Part shown: positions 1 through 11,748 of the stretch, in pieces | Layout of the letters: the number at the start of each line of letters is the position of its first letter | Position numbering within the stretch: position 1 is the stretch's first letter | Source: Ichthyophis bannanicus | Lineage: Eukaryota > Chordata > Amphibia > Gymnophiona > Ichthyophiidae | DNA: 64,000 bases | Assembly: GCA_033557465.1 (NCBI GenBank) | Contig: CM066032.1 | Span: 445,282,270 to 445,346,269, forward strand | Direction of reading: 5' to 3' | Notes under the pieces: model-generated | Told to the model about the DNA's origin: nothing | Seen by the model: the letters and a program-made list of their open reading frames with translations, nothing else | Database searches by the model: none | Made by a program: the position numbers and the translations under genes

Positions 1-1923
1 CCCCCTCCAAGAGAGGAATTGAAGACAACTATTGCAGCCCTTAACTACCAGTACTGCTCAGAACTGATCCCTGCCCAGCCTTCTGGATTCAAGGAGCTTC
101 GCAGTCACTTCAGCTCAGTACTGGCCAAAATAACGAATCTATCCTTCTCAAACTGGCTCCTTCCCTTAAGCCCTGAAACACACCTCTATCAGCCCTCTGT
201 TAAAAAACTGCAAGCTTTACCCCCAACAGGTGGAATCCTACGGAACCATATATAGTATCCCATTACTCGCGAAGATCATTGAAAAGGAGGCCCACAAGCA
301 ACTGCAGGATCACATTGACTCCGCTGCACCATTAGACCCCTGCCAACATGGTTTTAGGGAATTCCATGGAGTTGGAAACGCCTCCTTACCACCCTCTTCT
401 GCAAAATAATTCACTGGCATTGACGGCATCCGTCAAGGATTTGCACTCATCTTTCTGGACATCGCTGCAGCTTTCGACTCAGTAAATCATGAGCTTCTAC
501 TAGGACGTCTGATTGACAAAGGCATTAATGGAAAAGCGCTTGAATGGTCTGGATCCTACCTGGACGAAAGATGGCAGCATGTCCGTTCTGGACGGGATAA
601 AGCCTGAACCTTATCACCAAAGCCAAGGAGTACCTCAAGGATCCCCTCCCCTTTCTGCGACTCACTTTCAATATTGACATGGAGCCAATTTGTAATATCA
701 TCCGGTTACTTTCAATGTTGACTGCATTTTATATGCAGACGATGTCCTGCTTTACGTCCCTTCTCTACCGCGCATCTCGACCTCTCACCACCGACGAGTT
801 GCTTCAACGCAATATCTGACTGGCTCCTGGCTCAAAATCTCAGGAATACAACCTAAGAAAACTGAAGTACTCTTCATAACAAGGAAATCCAAGTGTTACC
901 CCCCCAAAAAATATATTTAAAGTGAAAAGAAGCGGAGTTGCAATCTAAATCCTCAATTCGATATTTGGGAGGGCGTCACACTAGATCAACGCCTAGACCT
1001 GAAAGCCCACATAGGAAAACATAGTCAGCTCGGTTTACTACAAGATACGCTCCACTTAGACACCTACGTTCCATGCTTGATCCAACGGATGTCCGGGACA
1101 ATCTTCGCAGGCGTTGGGTATACCAACATTTCGACTATGCCAAACGAATCTTACAAGGTCTTCCCCAAGCTACATTAAACCCACTTCAGCTAGCCATGAA
1201 CGCTGGCACGCAAGAGTCAGCCATGGAGCCTCCAGGTACGAATCCACCTTACGCCCCTGCTGATACAGTTGGATTGGCTTCCTATTCAAGCTAGAATAGT
1301 CTTCACGACCTTGATAATTACTTTTAAAGCTGTCACTAATCTCACATCGGCATCCTTATACTCGCTTATCAATAGCACATCTCCAAATAGTGCATGGAGA
1401 TCCATGGCTATAAAATCCGTAAACATCCCTAGGTAACTTACTACTTGACAACTAAATCGACAGCCAACAGGGCATTCAGTCTCAGTGCCCCAATATGCTG
1501 GAAGGCACGACACCCTGATAATCCGGGATATTCGAGCCTGACACAGTTTAGGAAAGCCCTCAAAGGCCACCTTTTCAACAAATACCTTATAGAACCCAAT
1601 GGCATCACCTAGAAGCCCACTAACACCCACTCGATACCAGCCCCAGATAAATCTAGGGGTATATCAACAACTCAACCAAGTGTGATATTCAGTCCTATAG
1701 GGCTGGTTTCACCATGATTCTTCTGTGTATATGATCCATGTAGTATGTTTTGTAGATAGTTACCCCGGTTATCCAAGTTAAAAAAATTTTTTTTTTATAC
1801 CCCGTACTGTTAAACTTCATACGTGTTAAAAAGTACTGAGCATTTGGTCCCCCCCATTGTGGAACCCGCAGCTGTGCTGAATAGTGACGGGATATAAGAG
1901 ACTGTAAATAAATAATAAATAAA
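1..1923 (+). mobile_element. L2-clade LINE, 3' half with reverse-transcriptase relic
   Basis: A degenerate non-LTR retrotransposon reads left to right. Translated pieces include the RT blocks DPCQHGFR (about 335-360), LIFLDIAAAFDSVNHELL (about 445-500) and a YADDV-like catalytic block (about 730-750). Downstream comes the L2-typical C-terminal text: LDPTDVR (1073), then QGLPQATLNPLQLA-like (1155-1200), then RAFSLSAP-like text near 1475. The element ends in a TAAA-type tail at about 1900-1923, as L2 elements do. Frameshifts and stops break every domain, so it cannot move. The 5' part lies outside the window. The L2 rather than CR1 assignment rests on the LQLAQN/LHWLPI-type C-terminus and the tail. 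Similar L2 copies lie at 44,985-45,335 and 47,985-50,338. Confidence 0.8.
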
Positions 1924-2423
1924 CTCGTGAAGAATGATTGAAGGAAGATGAATGGCTGTGTTTTGGACGGATTGTAAATGCTTCAGCTTGTTATTAAGGG
2001 AGTATAAGAATTGACTTTTAGGTATTTAAGGGTTGGGTACCATGGGTTATGGTGGTACCTTCAAGGGATGGAGACATGGTATCGGGGTTTGAATGAACCA
2101 GATAGCCATTAATGCTGAGGTCTTTGTGGGTTAAGTTTCAAATTGTTTCGATTTCAGTCAGGAGGCCAACAGCTGAGGCAGACAGTTGACTGAGGGGAAA
2201 GATTCGGAGGAGCGGAGAGGATGGGTTTGGAAAAGCAAAGGAAGGATGTAATCTGCATAAAAAATATGGCAAGACACACTCTGGCTGCTCGATAAGCATA
2301 GCTTAGTGGAGCCCAAGGGAGGCATTGAATAAAATAGGGGCCAGCACAGAAGTGGAAAGATTCATCATCTGGTGTGCTCTGAAAGGCTCGACCCAAACAT
2401 CCTCCAATACCTCACCAACTTCT
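1924..2423. other. Unassigned spacer
   Basis: I see no gene, recognisable repeat or RNA in this stretch between an L2 tail and a reversed CR1 3' end. Confidence 0.5.
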
Positions 2424-2744
2424 CATAGAAACATAGAAATATGATGGACAGAAAAAGAACCCCACATGGCCTATCTAGTCTGTCCTTCCATATCAAAACA
2501 ACTACAACAGTCCCCTTTTACCTTTAGAGATCCTCTGGTTTGTCCCATGCTTTTTTTAATGCAGTTACTGTCCTCATCTCTACACCTCCACTGGGAGGAC
2601 TATTCCATGGATACAATACTCTTTCCGTAAAGGAAATATTTCCGCATATCACTCCTGAATCTATCTCCCTTCACCCTCATCCCATGGCCCCTCGTAGCAG
2701 GAACTTGCTTTCAATGTTGAAAAGAGGCTCTACATAAAGAACAA

Positions 2745-2965
2745 TAAGAACTATCAAGATATGGGCTACTGGGTCAGACCAAGGTCAATCAAGACCAGTA
2801 ATGGTTGCCAACAGTGGCCATCTAGGCATATGTACCGAGCAGTTTCCCCAAGAGACACAGGTTTCCACAATGCTGGTATGGTTTTCAAGCATTGATATCC
2901 TGGGTCCCTTCTTAATAATGGTTTATGGACCTTTTCTCCAGGAACTTGTCCAAACCTTTTTTAAA
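2745..2965 (-). mobile_element. CR1 (family B) 3'-end fragment inside the family A CR1
   Basis: The plus-strand text includes ACTGGGTCAGACCAAGG (about 2768) and the following 3' UTR. It matches the CR1 3' ends at 7393 and 12,738. The flanking family A coding text continues on both sides, at 2744 and 2966, so this piece was inserted into the other CR1. Its orientation is the same as the host's. Confidence 0.65.
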
Positions 2966-3403
2966 CTGTCCCTGAACATTTATGCCACGGAGGTACATTT
3001 AAACATCTCAATCATATCACCTCTATCCTTGCCTTTCCTCTAAGGCTGTACATATTAGATCTTCAGTCGGTCCTCATATGCTTTATAATGACGACCACTA
3101 ATCATTTTAGTAGCCACCCTCTGCACCGACTCCATCCTGTTCACATACCTTTGAAGGTTCGGTCTCCAGATTGCCCATTATACTCCAAATGAGGTTGGCA
3201 CCAAAGACTTAGAGGTTGAGCTAGTTCTCACGGAAACCAACAGTCTTTCATCTTTCAACACCCCCAGAACAAAAAGATTTTGTTAAGCCATTCCGCTTTA
3301 TCCTTATCAGCTTCTAACTATATCCTCCCTGCACCCTTGAGTCTGACAATACAACTTTTGCCTTGACTCTTCTCACTAATATATCTGAAAAATGTCTTAT
3401 CCA

Positions 3404-3459
3404 CCCCCCACCACCCCACCCCCCACCCCCCCCCCCCCCCCCACCCCCCCCCCCCCCCA
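3404..3459. repeat. Poly-C / CCCCA tract
   Basis: Nearly pure C on the plus strand (G on the minus strand), with a few A and T. It lies within the endonuclease-to-RT part of the reversed CR1. The short glycine- and proline-rich ORFs over it are artefacts of this tract. Confidence 0.9.
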
Positions 3460-3839
3460 TTTTATTGCATTGGCTATTTCCTCCTTCTTTTGGAATCAAT
3501 TGCCCTTCTTTGATACTGTGCTGGCCTCTCTAAGTTTTTCCAAATACAGATGCCTGTCTTTCCTCTCTCTGTGATCTCTTGTATTTATGCATGGCCTTTT
3601 TTTCCTCTTTTTTTCTTCACTTTTTCAGCTACTTATTTTGAAAACCATAGTGGTCTACTTTTGCCTTTTACCTTTATTTACCATTTTAACAAAAAGGGTG
3701 GTTGCCCTTAAAATATATCCTTTCAGTTTTGCCCACTGTTTTTCTACATCCCCCAGCTGTCCCATCCCACTAACGACTCCCTGAGGTATTGGCCCATCTT
3801 CGCAAAGTTAGTCTTCCTAAAGTCTAAGATCCTCATCTT

Positions 3840-4052
3840 TCAATGGATTCTAACAGCCCTAGTCCTAATACTGAAACACACCATCTGGTGATCACTGGAT
3901 GCAAAATGATCTCCCACTACACTTTCACCATTGGTAAGCACCAAGTCCAGTATGGCCCCTTCACGTGTGGGGTCTGTTACCAATTGCTGAATAATTCTCC
4001 AGGATCTCCTTAATTCTAGATGATACTGCAGCAGGAATGTGCCAATCAACAT
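3840..4052 (-). pseudogene. CR1 endonuclease (APE-type) relic
   Basis: A minus-strand ORF carries PTREGAILDLVLTNGE and ASSDHQMV. These correspond to the C-terminal half of the apurinic endonuclease domain that nicks target DNA in CR1 elements; the SDH triad block is visible as SDHQM. The N-terminal half can be followed upstream to about 4200 only in other frames, so the domain is frameshifted. It lies between the esterase-bearing ORF1 and the deleted RT of the same element. Confidence 0.75.
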
Positions 4053-4787
4053 CTGGCACTATTGAAATCTCCTATCAGCAGCACTTCCCCTTTCCTAGCA
4101 ATGCTGCGTATGTCTTCAATTTACTCTCTGTACCACCTCTTCCTCTTGTGAGGGAGGTCTGTAGATCACCCAATGCAAATAGATTTCTCTTGCCCTCTTT
4201 CTAGTTTAACCCACAATGCCTCCTCTCTCCCTTTTAAGCTATGTAATTCCAAAGCTTTAATAGTAGTTTTTACATATAGTGCCACTCCTCCTCCCCTTCT
4301 TCCTACCCTGTCCTTTCTGAATAAAGTATAGCCAGGTATAGTTACATCCCAATCATGGTTTTCTCGTGAACCATGCTTCTGTAACTGCCACTAAATCCAA
4401 GTCAGCCACTCCCACCAATGCTTAAACATCAGGGATCTTATTTCCCATGCTACGGGCATTTATACACACTTCTTTCCATATGTTACCCTGTTTCCCATTT
4501 CCATAAAGGTATTTAATGTATCACCTACCTGGGGGCTTTCACTTACCTGGGGGCTTTCTTCACCCATCCCCAATGAATATAGTTTAAAGCCCTCTTCAGT
4601 AGATTAGCCAGTCTACTACTGAAGACACGTTGACCTTTCTTGGACGGATGGATGCCATCTCTGCTCTGCAACCCTTGGAACAGCATCCCATGGTCTAGGA
4701 AAACCAAAACGCTCTCGATGACACCATCCCACGCAGCCCATGCATTTCATCTCCAGGATGCGAGCCTCTCTGCCTTGGCCTTTACCC

Positions 4788-5313
4788 TCAACAGGGAGGA
4801 TTGAAGAGAAACACTACCTGTGCACCTAACTGCTTCACCCTCTGTCCCAGAGCCATGAAGTCACTTTTGATACATTCCGAGGTATACCTGGCAGTATCAT
4901 TTGTTCCAACATGGATTAGCAACATTGGGTAATAGTCAGTGGGCTTGATGAGTCTCGGCAAACTCTCCGTAACATCTTGGGATTTTGGCACCAGGCAGAC
5001 AGCATACCTCTCTGGACATCAAGTCTGGTCAGCAGATGGATGCCTCAGTACCCATCAGAAGAGAGTCTCCAACCACCACTACCCTTTGTTTCCTTCTGGT
5101 CACTGATTCTGCAACTTTGGGGTACTTGAGCTCTGGTTCTTCCCTTTTCAGGGACGCTTTCACCTCCTCCACTTCCAGGGCTGCATTATGGTTCTTCAAT
5201 TCAAGGGCTGGAGAAGTTGGATTGGTGATTTTGCAGGCCCTGGTGACTTGTGTCCCAACCATCGACATTCTGTTGGCACCCATTTTCTCCTGTTTCTGGA
5301 GAGCTCTCATCAA
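4788..5313 (-). pseudogene. CR1 ORF1 with SGNH-hydrolase (esterase) domain, broken
   Basis: Two minus-strand ORFs join across a frameshift near 5000-5030. The first (5313-5029) has a charged, coiled-coil-like start and then VVVGDSLLMGTE, the GDS block of SGNH esterases. The second (4991-4788) has LLIHVGTNDTARYTS, the family's GTND block. CR1 ORF1 proteins with such an esterase domain are known, and the domain is thought to help with membrane or lipid contact. A cysteine pair (PCAGC) upstream near 5410-5420 fits the zinc-binding start of this ORF1 type. It is defunct through the frameshift. Confidence 0.75.
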
Positions 5314-5545
5314 TGTACTTTCTCACTGTCTTGAATGCTCCTCAGCCTCGCCACCTCCTCTCTGATTTCCTCCACTTGTTTCCTCAGAGCTTCGCATGCA
5401 GGCACCCTGCACATGGAACTGGTCCTTCAACTGGCATTAGGACCTCTGTCTGGACCGAGGCAGAAGCTGTAACGGGGGCAACAGCTTTAGCGATACGATT
5501 TTCCCAGCCATTGTTCTGTTTGTGGAGCTGAGGTATCTGTTAAAG

Positions 5546-6040
5546 CAAAAGAGAGAGATCTACCAAGTACCAGCTGGTCTCCCAGCGTCCTTTCAGAGAA
5601 AAAGCAGTTATAACTATTTAATTATATTAAAAATGTGCTGTTCCAATAATCTGTGATTTGTTATATGGGTTGGTGTCCTATAAAGCAAGACTGCTCACTA
5701 GGGGTAGGTGGGAGTCGGGATGGGTAGGGAGGGAACTAACACCTGATTAGGTGTTAGCAGGTTTCCAAAACTGAGGAGGTTAGTAGAGTTCAGCAACCTA
5801 CTGTGCTCAAGGAAAGTTCCACTAAAGCACCAAAAAGAAAGTAACCTTGCTTTAAAAATATACAAAAAACCCTTTTAAGAGCTCCCAGTCAGAGAGCTAG
5901 CAATTTAATATAAACAAATATACCCTAAAATCCTTACTGTTGGTTGATCTGTAGAGCCCTTGTTAGGAAAGCCTCAACAGGGCAGGGCACTGGAGCCTTT
6001 TATGCAGGACTCAGCTGCTCTTATCAAATACAAGACTCAA
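5546..6040. other. Unassigned; possible CR1 5' UTR
   Basis: No ORF or clear repeat is visible. The stretch directly follows the CR1 ORF1 on the minus strand, so it may include that element's 5' UTR. Confidence 0.35.
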
Positions 6041-6059
6041 GACAGCATTGATATGATGC

Positions 6060-7375
6060 TACCTGTCCACCATCTTGGCCTATTGTGAACCACTTGAATG
6101 ATGCCCAACCACTGGTCTAATGGTTTATGTGGGGTCTGGCTAATCTCAGATCCACCATTCGAAAACTAACACCACCATGGGACCTCCACATCATCCTGCA
6201 CCACCTCACTCAGGCCCCCATTGAGCCTATGATGGCAGCGTCCCTCAAGTATGTCACCTGAAAAATGGTCTTCCTAGTCACCATCACTTCAGCTAGACAC
6301 ATCAGTGAGTTCCAGGCACTAGTGGCATACCCGACTTACACACTGCTTGGCCAGGACTGGGCCACCTATGTACCCTACCTAAGTTAGTCCCGAAGGTGGC
6401 CTCTGCATTCCACATAAACCAGACGATTGGCCTGCCAACCTTCTACCCAGAGCCCACTCGCCTGAGGAACAAAGGCTACACACTCTCGACTGCCACAGAG
6501 CACATTGTCAAGGTGCCCAGATCATTGATTCTTTTTGATCCCAGTAGGCCAGGTACCGCATAAATAAAAGGACTTTATTGATTTGGATCTTGGACTGCAT
6601 CGCATTCTGCTATGCCCAAGCGGAGGCTCAACCCACAGGCAACATCTGCGCCCACCAACTCAGAGCCACGGCTACCATCCTCGCCAACCTCTGGTCCATC
6701 CAGGTGCTGGACATCTGCAAAGTGGTCATGCAGTCCTCGGTACACACATTCCAGAAGCACTACTGCCTTAACCAGGGAATTCTACAGGACAGTTCCTTCA
6801 GTCAGGTGGTACTGGCCACAGCCTCACCCCCTGGACTCTAACCTCTGGGGGTCAAGCATCAATCCCCCTATGACACAGATGATTGTGTTGTTACTTGCAC
6901 AGTTATCATTTGGTGTTACTTGCACAGTTATCTGTTATCCACATACAATGTTGGTTGCTTCTGCATTGATTAGAGCCACGGCACTGGCCCCACTGGGGAG
7001 TCATTGCCGTTCTTGATGTCGTTGTACTACTTAATAAATGCATTAATGACACTGGGTCATCTGCCGCCTTTAACCCGAGCACACGGCGGCACTGCCACAG
7101 CTACAAAGTCACGAGGTTACTTATCTGTAACAGGTTTCTTCATGGACAGAAAGATAAGTCAGACAAACATTCCCGCCCACCTCCCATTGCATGAGGATGA
7201 CCCTCGTCTCCATGGCCCACCAGCCTAGCCTTCAGGATTGCAGCTCTGGAACATACTGGGCTAGGTAGGGGCGAGCCAGGGATAGGGCTACCTAGCACAT
7301 GCTCGGAAAGACTTGCCTTTCTGAGCTCTGGGAGAGCCACTTCTGTCTATAGCACCATCAGATGACTTTCACCAG
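6060..7375 (+). mobile_element. DIRS-type tyrosine-recombinase element, 3' fragment
   Basis: Plus-strand frames give VFLVTITSARHISEFQALVAY (about 6265-6330), matching the helix before the first catalytic arginine of DIRS tyrosine recombinases. Downstream are HQLRATATILANLWSIQVLD and ICKVVMQSSVHTFQKHYCL (6650-6770), the second catalytic region and the tyrosine-proximal end. A 3' non-coding part follows, starting with TTACTTATCTGTAACAGG (7118), a motif that recurs in reverse at 8688-8735. Stops and frameshifts are numerous. Such recombinases join circular cDNA into target DNA; this copy is dead. RT and gag parts are absent. Confidence 0.7.
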
Positions 7376-7392
7376 GTGTGGCTGACTTAAGA

Positions 7393-8130
7393 ACAGAAGA
7401 AAATAAGATATGCCATACTGGGTCAGACAAAGGTACATCAAGGCCAGGGATCCTGTTTCCAACAGTGGCCAATCCAGGTCACAGGTACCTGGCAGGTACC
7501 CAAAAAGGCACACAGGTTCTATTATGCTTGTCTTAGGGCAAGCAGTGGATTTCTTGGGTCCTCTTTAATAATGGTCTATGGATCTTTCCTCCAGGAACTT
7601 GTCCAAACCTTTTTTAATACCAGCTACACTAACAGCTTTTACTACATCCTCCAGTAAAAAATTCCAGTTTGATTATGTGTTTTAGTGAAGAAATATTTTC
7701 TCTTATTAGTCTTAAATGGGTTACACTGTAGCTTCATTGTGTGTCCCCTCGTCTTTCTACTTTTTGATGGCATAAACAATTGATCTACGTTTACCCGTTC
7801 TACTCCATTCATTAATTTATAGACCTCTATCATTTCTCCCCTCATCTCTTCTCTTTTCGAAGTTTGAACAGCCCTAACCTTTTAATCTTTCCTCATAGGG
7901 GTATCCTTCCATCCCTGGGGTACTCCACTATTCACCTTTCTCTATGAGAAAACTGACCATTTAACCTTATTTTCTGCTTTCAATCTTTTAACAAGTTCCT
8001 AATTCACAATAGTGCACTGCCTACTATCCAAAGACTTTTTAATTTCGTCAACAGTCTCTCATGAGGGACCTTGTTTAAATTCTTTCTGAAAACCCAGATA
8101 CACTATATCAACCGGGTCACCTTTATCTAT
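7393..8130 (-). mobile_element. CR1 LINE fragment, reversed
   Basis: The left edge carries the CR1 family B 3' end (CATACTGGGTCAGAC, about 7414). Reading the minus strand, the C-terminal ORF text is present at 7845-7642 (RGEMIEVYKLMNGVERV, then TRGHTMKLQ). Further right, the minus strand of 8030-8130 gives KGDPVDIVYLGFQK, the RT block with the first catalytic aspartate region degraded. The middle RT is deleted. It abuts another CR1 piece in the opposite orientation at about 8140. Confidence 0.75.
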
Positions 8131-8139
8131 TTGTTTATT

Positions 8140-8690
8140 CCTTGGATGAGGTTGAGAACTACAGGCTGGTTGGTCTGACCTCTGTGGTGAGTAAATTAAT
8201 GGAAATGCTGCTAAAGCAGAGGATAGCGATGTTTCTGGAGTCCAACGGATTACAGGATCCGAAGCAGCATGATTTTACTAGGGCAGGTCTTGTTAGACAA
8301 ATCTAATTTCTTTGATTGGGTGATCAGACAGTTGGACCAAGGGCGAGCCCTAGATTTTGTGTATTTAGATTTCAGTAAAGCCTTTGCTATCATTCCACAC
8401 ATACACCTTAAAAATAAATTGAGCTTCCTAGGAAACAGTGGACTGACTGGGTTAGAAATTGGTTGAGTGGGAGGTGGACAAAGGGTACAGGTAAATGAAG
8501 CTTACTCTGAGGAGAAGAATGTAATCAGTGGTGTGCCACAGGGATCTGTCTTTAGTCTGATCCTTTTTAACATTTTTGTTAGTGATATTGTAGGAAGGGC
8601 TATCGGGTAAGGTTTGCCTCTTTGCAGATGATACCAAAATCTGCTGTAGAGTAAACAACCAGGAAGGAGTAGATAACATGAGGAGGGACT
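8140..8690 (+). mobile_element. CR1 RT fragment
   Basis: Plus-strand text includes an NYRLV-like block at 8157, QHDFTRAG-like text near 8265 and ALDFVYLDFSKAFAIIPH (8350-8400), the RT palm block A. A degraded FADDTKICC-like catalytic block lies at 8620-8645. It is cut at 8688 by DIRS-end-like sequence. Confidence 0.75.
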
Positions 8691-8735
8691 TATCCTGCTG
8701 TCCACAGAGAACCCTCATTACAGGTAAGTAGCCTC
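8688..8735 (-). mobile_element. DIRS-element end fragment
   Basis: On the minus strand this reads like 7116-7160: TTACCTGTAATG in place of TTATCTGTAACA, then GTGGACAGCAGGATAAGTC against ATGGACAGAAAGATAAGTC. It is the same terminal motif in opposite orientation, joined to the interrupted CR1. How far it extends to the right is unclear. Confidence 0.5.
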
Positions 8736-10371
8736 TTTTTCTCTCCTCTCTTTTCACCCCTTCTGTGCACCTCCTCCTCTATTATGGCATTTGATATCTT
8801 CCAAGTATCTTATTTTAAAAAAAAGTTTTTCTACCACTTTTCTTGGTAAAAATCAAATTAAGACCCATCTAATAAAAATCCTGACTTACCAATCATGAAA
8901 ACAGCATGGAGTCCACAGTGTCCCAAGGAACATGATTTTTCTGACATGCTTTTTGAACTACATATATCACAAATTTCATTTCATTTCATTTAAATTAAAA
9001 TTTAAGCCACCTTTCTGGGTTAGGTTAGTCCCTCCAAAGTTGTGTACAAAAATACAAACAAAGCATCTCTCATTTAATAGTGCATCTGTTAAAAACAACA
9101 TATATATATTTGGCATTTTACATTGCAACTTTGTAAATTAAATCAAGTAAATTTTATTTTGGCAAGATCAAAGTCAAGTTGCTTTCCAAGTGTATCTTGT
9201 GTCTGAATATTTTATTTTGATCTTTTGAGAATTTAATGGGTGGGAAATTTCAGGTATCAATTTGAAGAGGAAGATGAGATCTTAGCAACTGGAAAATGAG
9301 AGGGATAGAGGATTTGGGATGGGAGATGCGATGGAGGCAAAAGAGGGACGATCATGATAGGGATGGAGGGAGGTTTAAATTTGGGGGTAATACAGAGGGT
9401 TTGAAGGAGGTTCTGTGATCTTAGGTGGCTGGATCTGGAGAGAAAAGAGAGGGGGTATCATTCTCCTGACTTCAGCCCTGCTCCCCTTCAAGTGTCTTTC
9501 CACCTCTCTTCCTCTCCCCATCTAAAGCCCTTACTCTGGTTCTTTCTCCCCCTCCCTTCCTATCCCAAGTCTCTCTCTCCTTTTAGTTTATTTCCTAATA
9601 CTGTCCCTTCAAATAAAAACATCATTTCCTCTCCCTATACACCTTTTTATTCCTCTTTCTGTTCTCATCACAGGTTCTCATACATACATATTCAGACCCA
9701 GCTATTCCCCAACCCCTTTTTTGACACACCTCCAACTCCTCTGTTTACATACTCTGCATTATATTTCTTGAATTCCTTCTCTGATAAAGCACATAACCAC
9801 CATCTCCTCCAGCAGAGCCTCTCATTTTATAACCCCTTCCCCTTCATTTAACATAACCCCCTGGCCAGCACTGAAGATTTTGCTGCAGATGGAAGAGAAT
9901 TACAGGGGCAGTTGATTGGTTTATATCCTCATCTTCCTTCAGCTGTGGCAAATTTTCACTCTGAAGTTGGGGAATTTTCCTGTTCCTAGAAGGCTTACAG
10001 ACAGGTTTGTACCTGAGGAAATGGAGGGTTAAATAACTTTGCCCATGGTCCATGGGATTTGAACCATAACTGCCAATAGGTTACTCCTCCACTGCAAAGT
10101 AGCCAGTTGGCCCCAGGGAGGAGAGAAGAAAAGATTGCAGCTGGAACTGTTGCTGCTGGGGGATGGCATGGAGAAGGATGTGAGTGAGCATAAAATGAGG
10201 GCTGGGAAGGGATTTTCTGAATAATTCTATATGTTGTGAGAGACAGGGGTTGAGATGGGGTTCAGGGAGGGTTGAAGACCGGGTTGGTAGGCTGGGCTGA
10301 AAATGAGAGAACAAGGACATGTCGAGACAATATGTGACTCATAGTAGAGACAGCATAGTGGTTCATTATTT
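8736..10371. other. Unassigned, AT-rich, with a pyrimidine-rich stretch
   Basis: No gene is supported. About 9485-9840 is C/T-rich on the plus strand, and the ORFs there are low-complexity serine/proline/phenylalanine strings. The rest shows no repeat that I can name. Confidence 0.5.
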
Positions 10372-11412
10372 GAGAACATAGTAACATAATATATGATGGC
10401 AGATAAAGACCAGCCATGGTACATCTAGTCTGCCCAGCAAGGTGGTAAGAGTAGGTGCACTTGCCGCTCTGTGAAGGTCATCCCTCCCAAAGCCCTTTTT
10501 TAAGGGTGTACCCACCACTCCGTGTAGGTCACCCCTATTTGTTGAGATATAAGAGATAGTTAAATTTATTTTGATTTAATCCTTTTGCTATAAAGAGATC
10601 CACTGTGTCTGTCCCATGCCATTTTAAATTCTGTCACTGAATTTAACCCCCACCACTTCCATCGGCAGGGCATTCCAATCAACCATCACCCTTTCAGTGA
10701 AAAAGTATTTTCTGATGTTGCCTTTCAGTTTACCCCCTTGCAGCTTCATGTTACATCCTCTAGTTTTACAGCTCCCCCGTCTTTGAATAAGATTTGGGGT
10801 TTTTTCATTAATATTCTTTAAGTATTTAAAGGTCTGTATCATATCTTCCCTGTCCCTCCTCTCCTCTAGTGTATACATATTTAGGTCTTCAAGTCTCATC
10901 TCATACGTCTTCTGGCGCAGGCTCCAAATCATTTTGGTCACTTTCCTCTCAACTGTTTCCAGTCTTTTTATATCCTTTGGGAGATATAGCCTCCAAAACT
11001 GAACACAATACTCTAAGTGAGGCCTCACCAATGACTTGTACATTGGCATTAGTACCTTCTCCTTTCTGCTGGTAATTCCTTTCTGTATGCAACCCAGCAT
11101 CCTTCTGGCTCTGGCCACTGCCTTGTCACACTGTTTCGCCACCTTGAGATCCTCAGAAACAACCACTCAAAGGTCCTTCACCTGGTCCGTGCACACCAAC
11201 TTCTCGACACCTATTGTATACAATTCCCTTGGATTTATGCATCCTAAGTGCATGACACTGCACTTCTTCACATTAAATCTTATCTGCCAAGCATTAGACC
11301 ATTCTTCCAGCTTTTGTAGATCTTTTCTCATGTTATCCACTCCCTCGGGGGAGTCCACTCTGTTGCAAATTTTTGTGTCATCTGCAAATAGACAGACAGA
11401 TAACAGGTCTTA
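10372..11412 (-). mobile_element. CR1 LINE 3' half, reversed
   Basis: The 3' end is at the left, with the ATAGTAACATA-type tail and CTAGTCTGCCCAGCA (about 10,424). It carries a 180-codon minus-strand ORF (11,166-10,624) with the CR1 C-terminal text: AKQCDKAVARARRMLGCIQK, VRPHLEYCVQFWRLYLPKDI, ERRDREDMIQTFKYL. Further right is MRKDLQKLEEWSNAWQ (11,358-11,167), the segment just after the RT catalytic loop. It is 5'-truncated at about 11,412. The copies at 17,325-18,215 and 50,402-51,652 belong to the same family. Confidence 0.9.
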
Positions 11413-11530
11413 ACTATCTTAACTACTTCCAGCTTATATGAAGCATGGAGAGGTATGCATCCTCATATGACAGGTGTGCAATATTTGTATGCAGTGATAT
11501 CAGGATGGCAGGCTGCTAGCTAAGATAGCA
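11413..11530. other. Short unassigned spacer
   Basis: Nothing recognisable lies between the truncated CR1 and the SINE. Confidence 0.5.
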
Positions 11531-11748
11531 TGGAGGAGTGGCCTAGTGGTTAGGGCAGCAGCCTGGACCAGAAAGACAAGGGTCCAAATCCCACTAGCAC
11601 TTCTTGTGGCCTTTGGCAAGTCACTTAACCCTCCACTGCCTCAGGTAAGCTGCCCTCTGGGGACAGGGAAATACCTATTGTACCTGATTGTAAGTTACCT
11701 TGAACTACTATTAAAAAGGTGTGAGATAAATACTACTAATAAGAAATG
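11531..11748 (+). mobile_element. tRNA-derived CORE-type SINE
   Basis: The head has an RNA polymerase III A box (TGGCCTAGTGG, 11,539-11,549) and a B box (GGTCCAAATCC, 11,581-11,591) at tRNA-like spacing. It is followed by a CORE-like stretch (GCAAGTCACTTAACCCTCCA, about 11,617) as in MIR-type SINEs, then a LINE-like 3' tail with GATTGTAAGTTACCTTGAAC. SINEs of this kind are transcribed by pol III and moved by a partner LINE; L2 relics are present in the window. Other copies are at 14,773, 34,837, 47,455, 48,958 and 56,045. Confidence 0.85.

Larger units (their letters stand above)
2424..5545 (-). mobile_element. CR1 LINE (family A), reversed, internally deleted
   Basis: A CR1 retrotransposon lies on the minus strand. 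Its 3' end is at 2424, where tandem CATAGAAA-type units form the tail. Read on the minus strand it shows ORF1 with an esterase domain (about 5540-4750), an endonuclease segment (4052-3840, PTREGAILDLVLTN and SSDHQM blocks), then a jump past most of the RT to the C-terminal region (3170-2966 and 2744-2540, RGDMIEMFK and WNSPPSGG-like blocks). The missing RT palm is an internal deletion around 3170-3300. A 3' fragment of another CR1 family interrupts it at 2745-2965. The sequence to the right (5545-6050) may be its 5' UTR, but I cannot show that. Confidence 0.8.
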
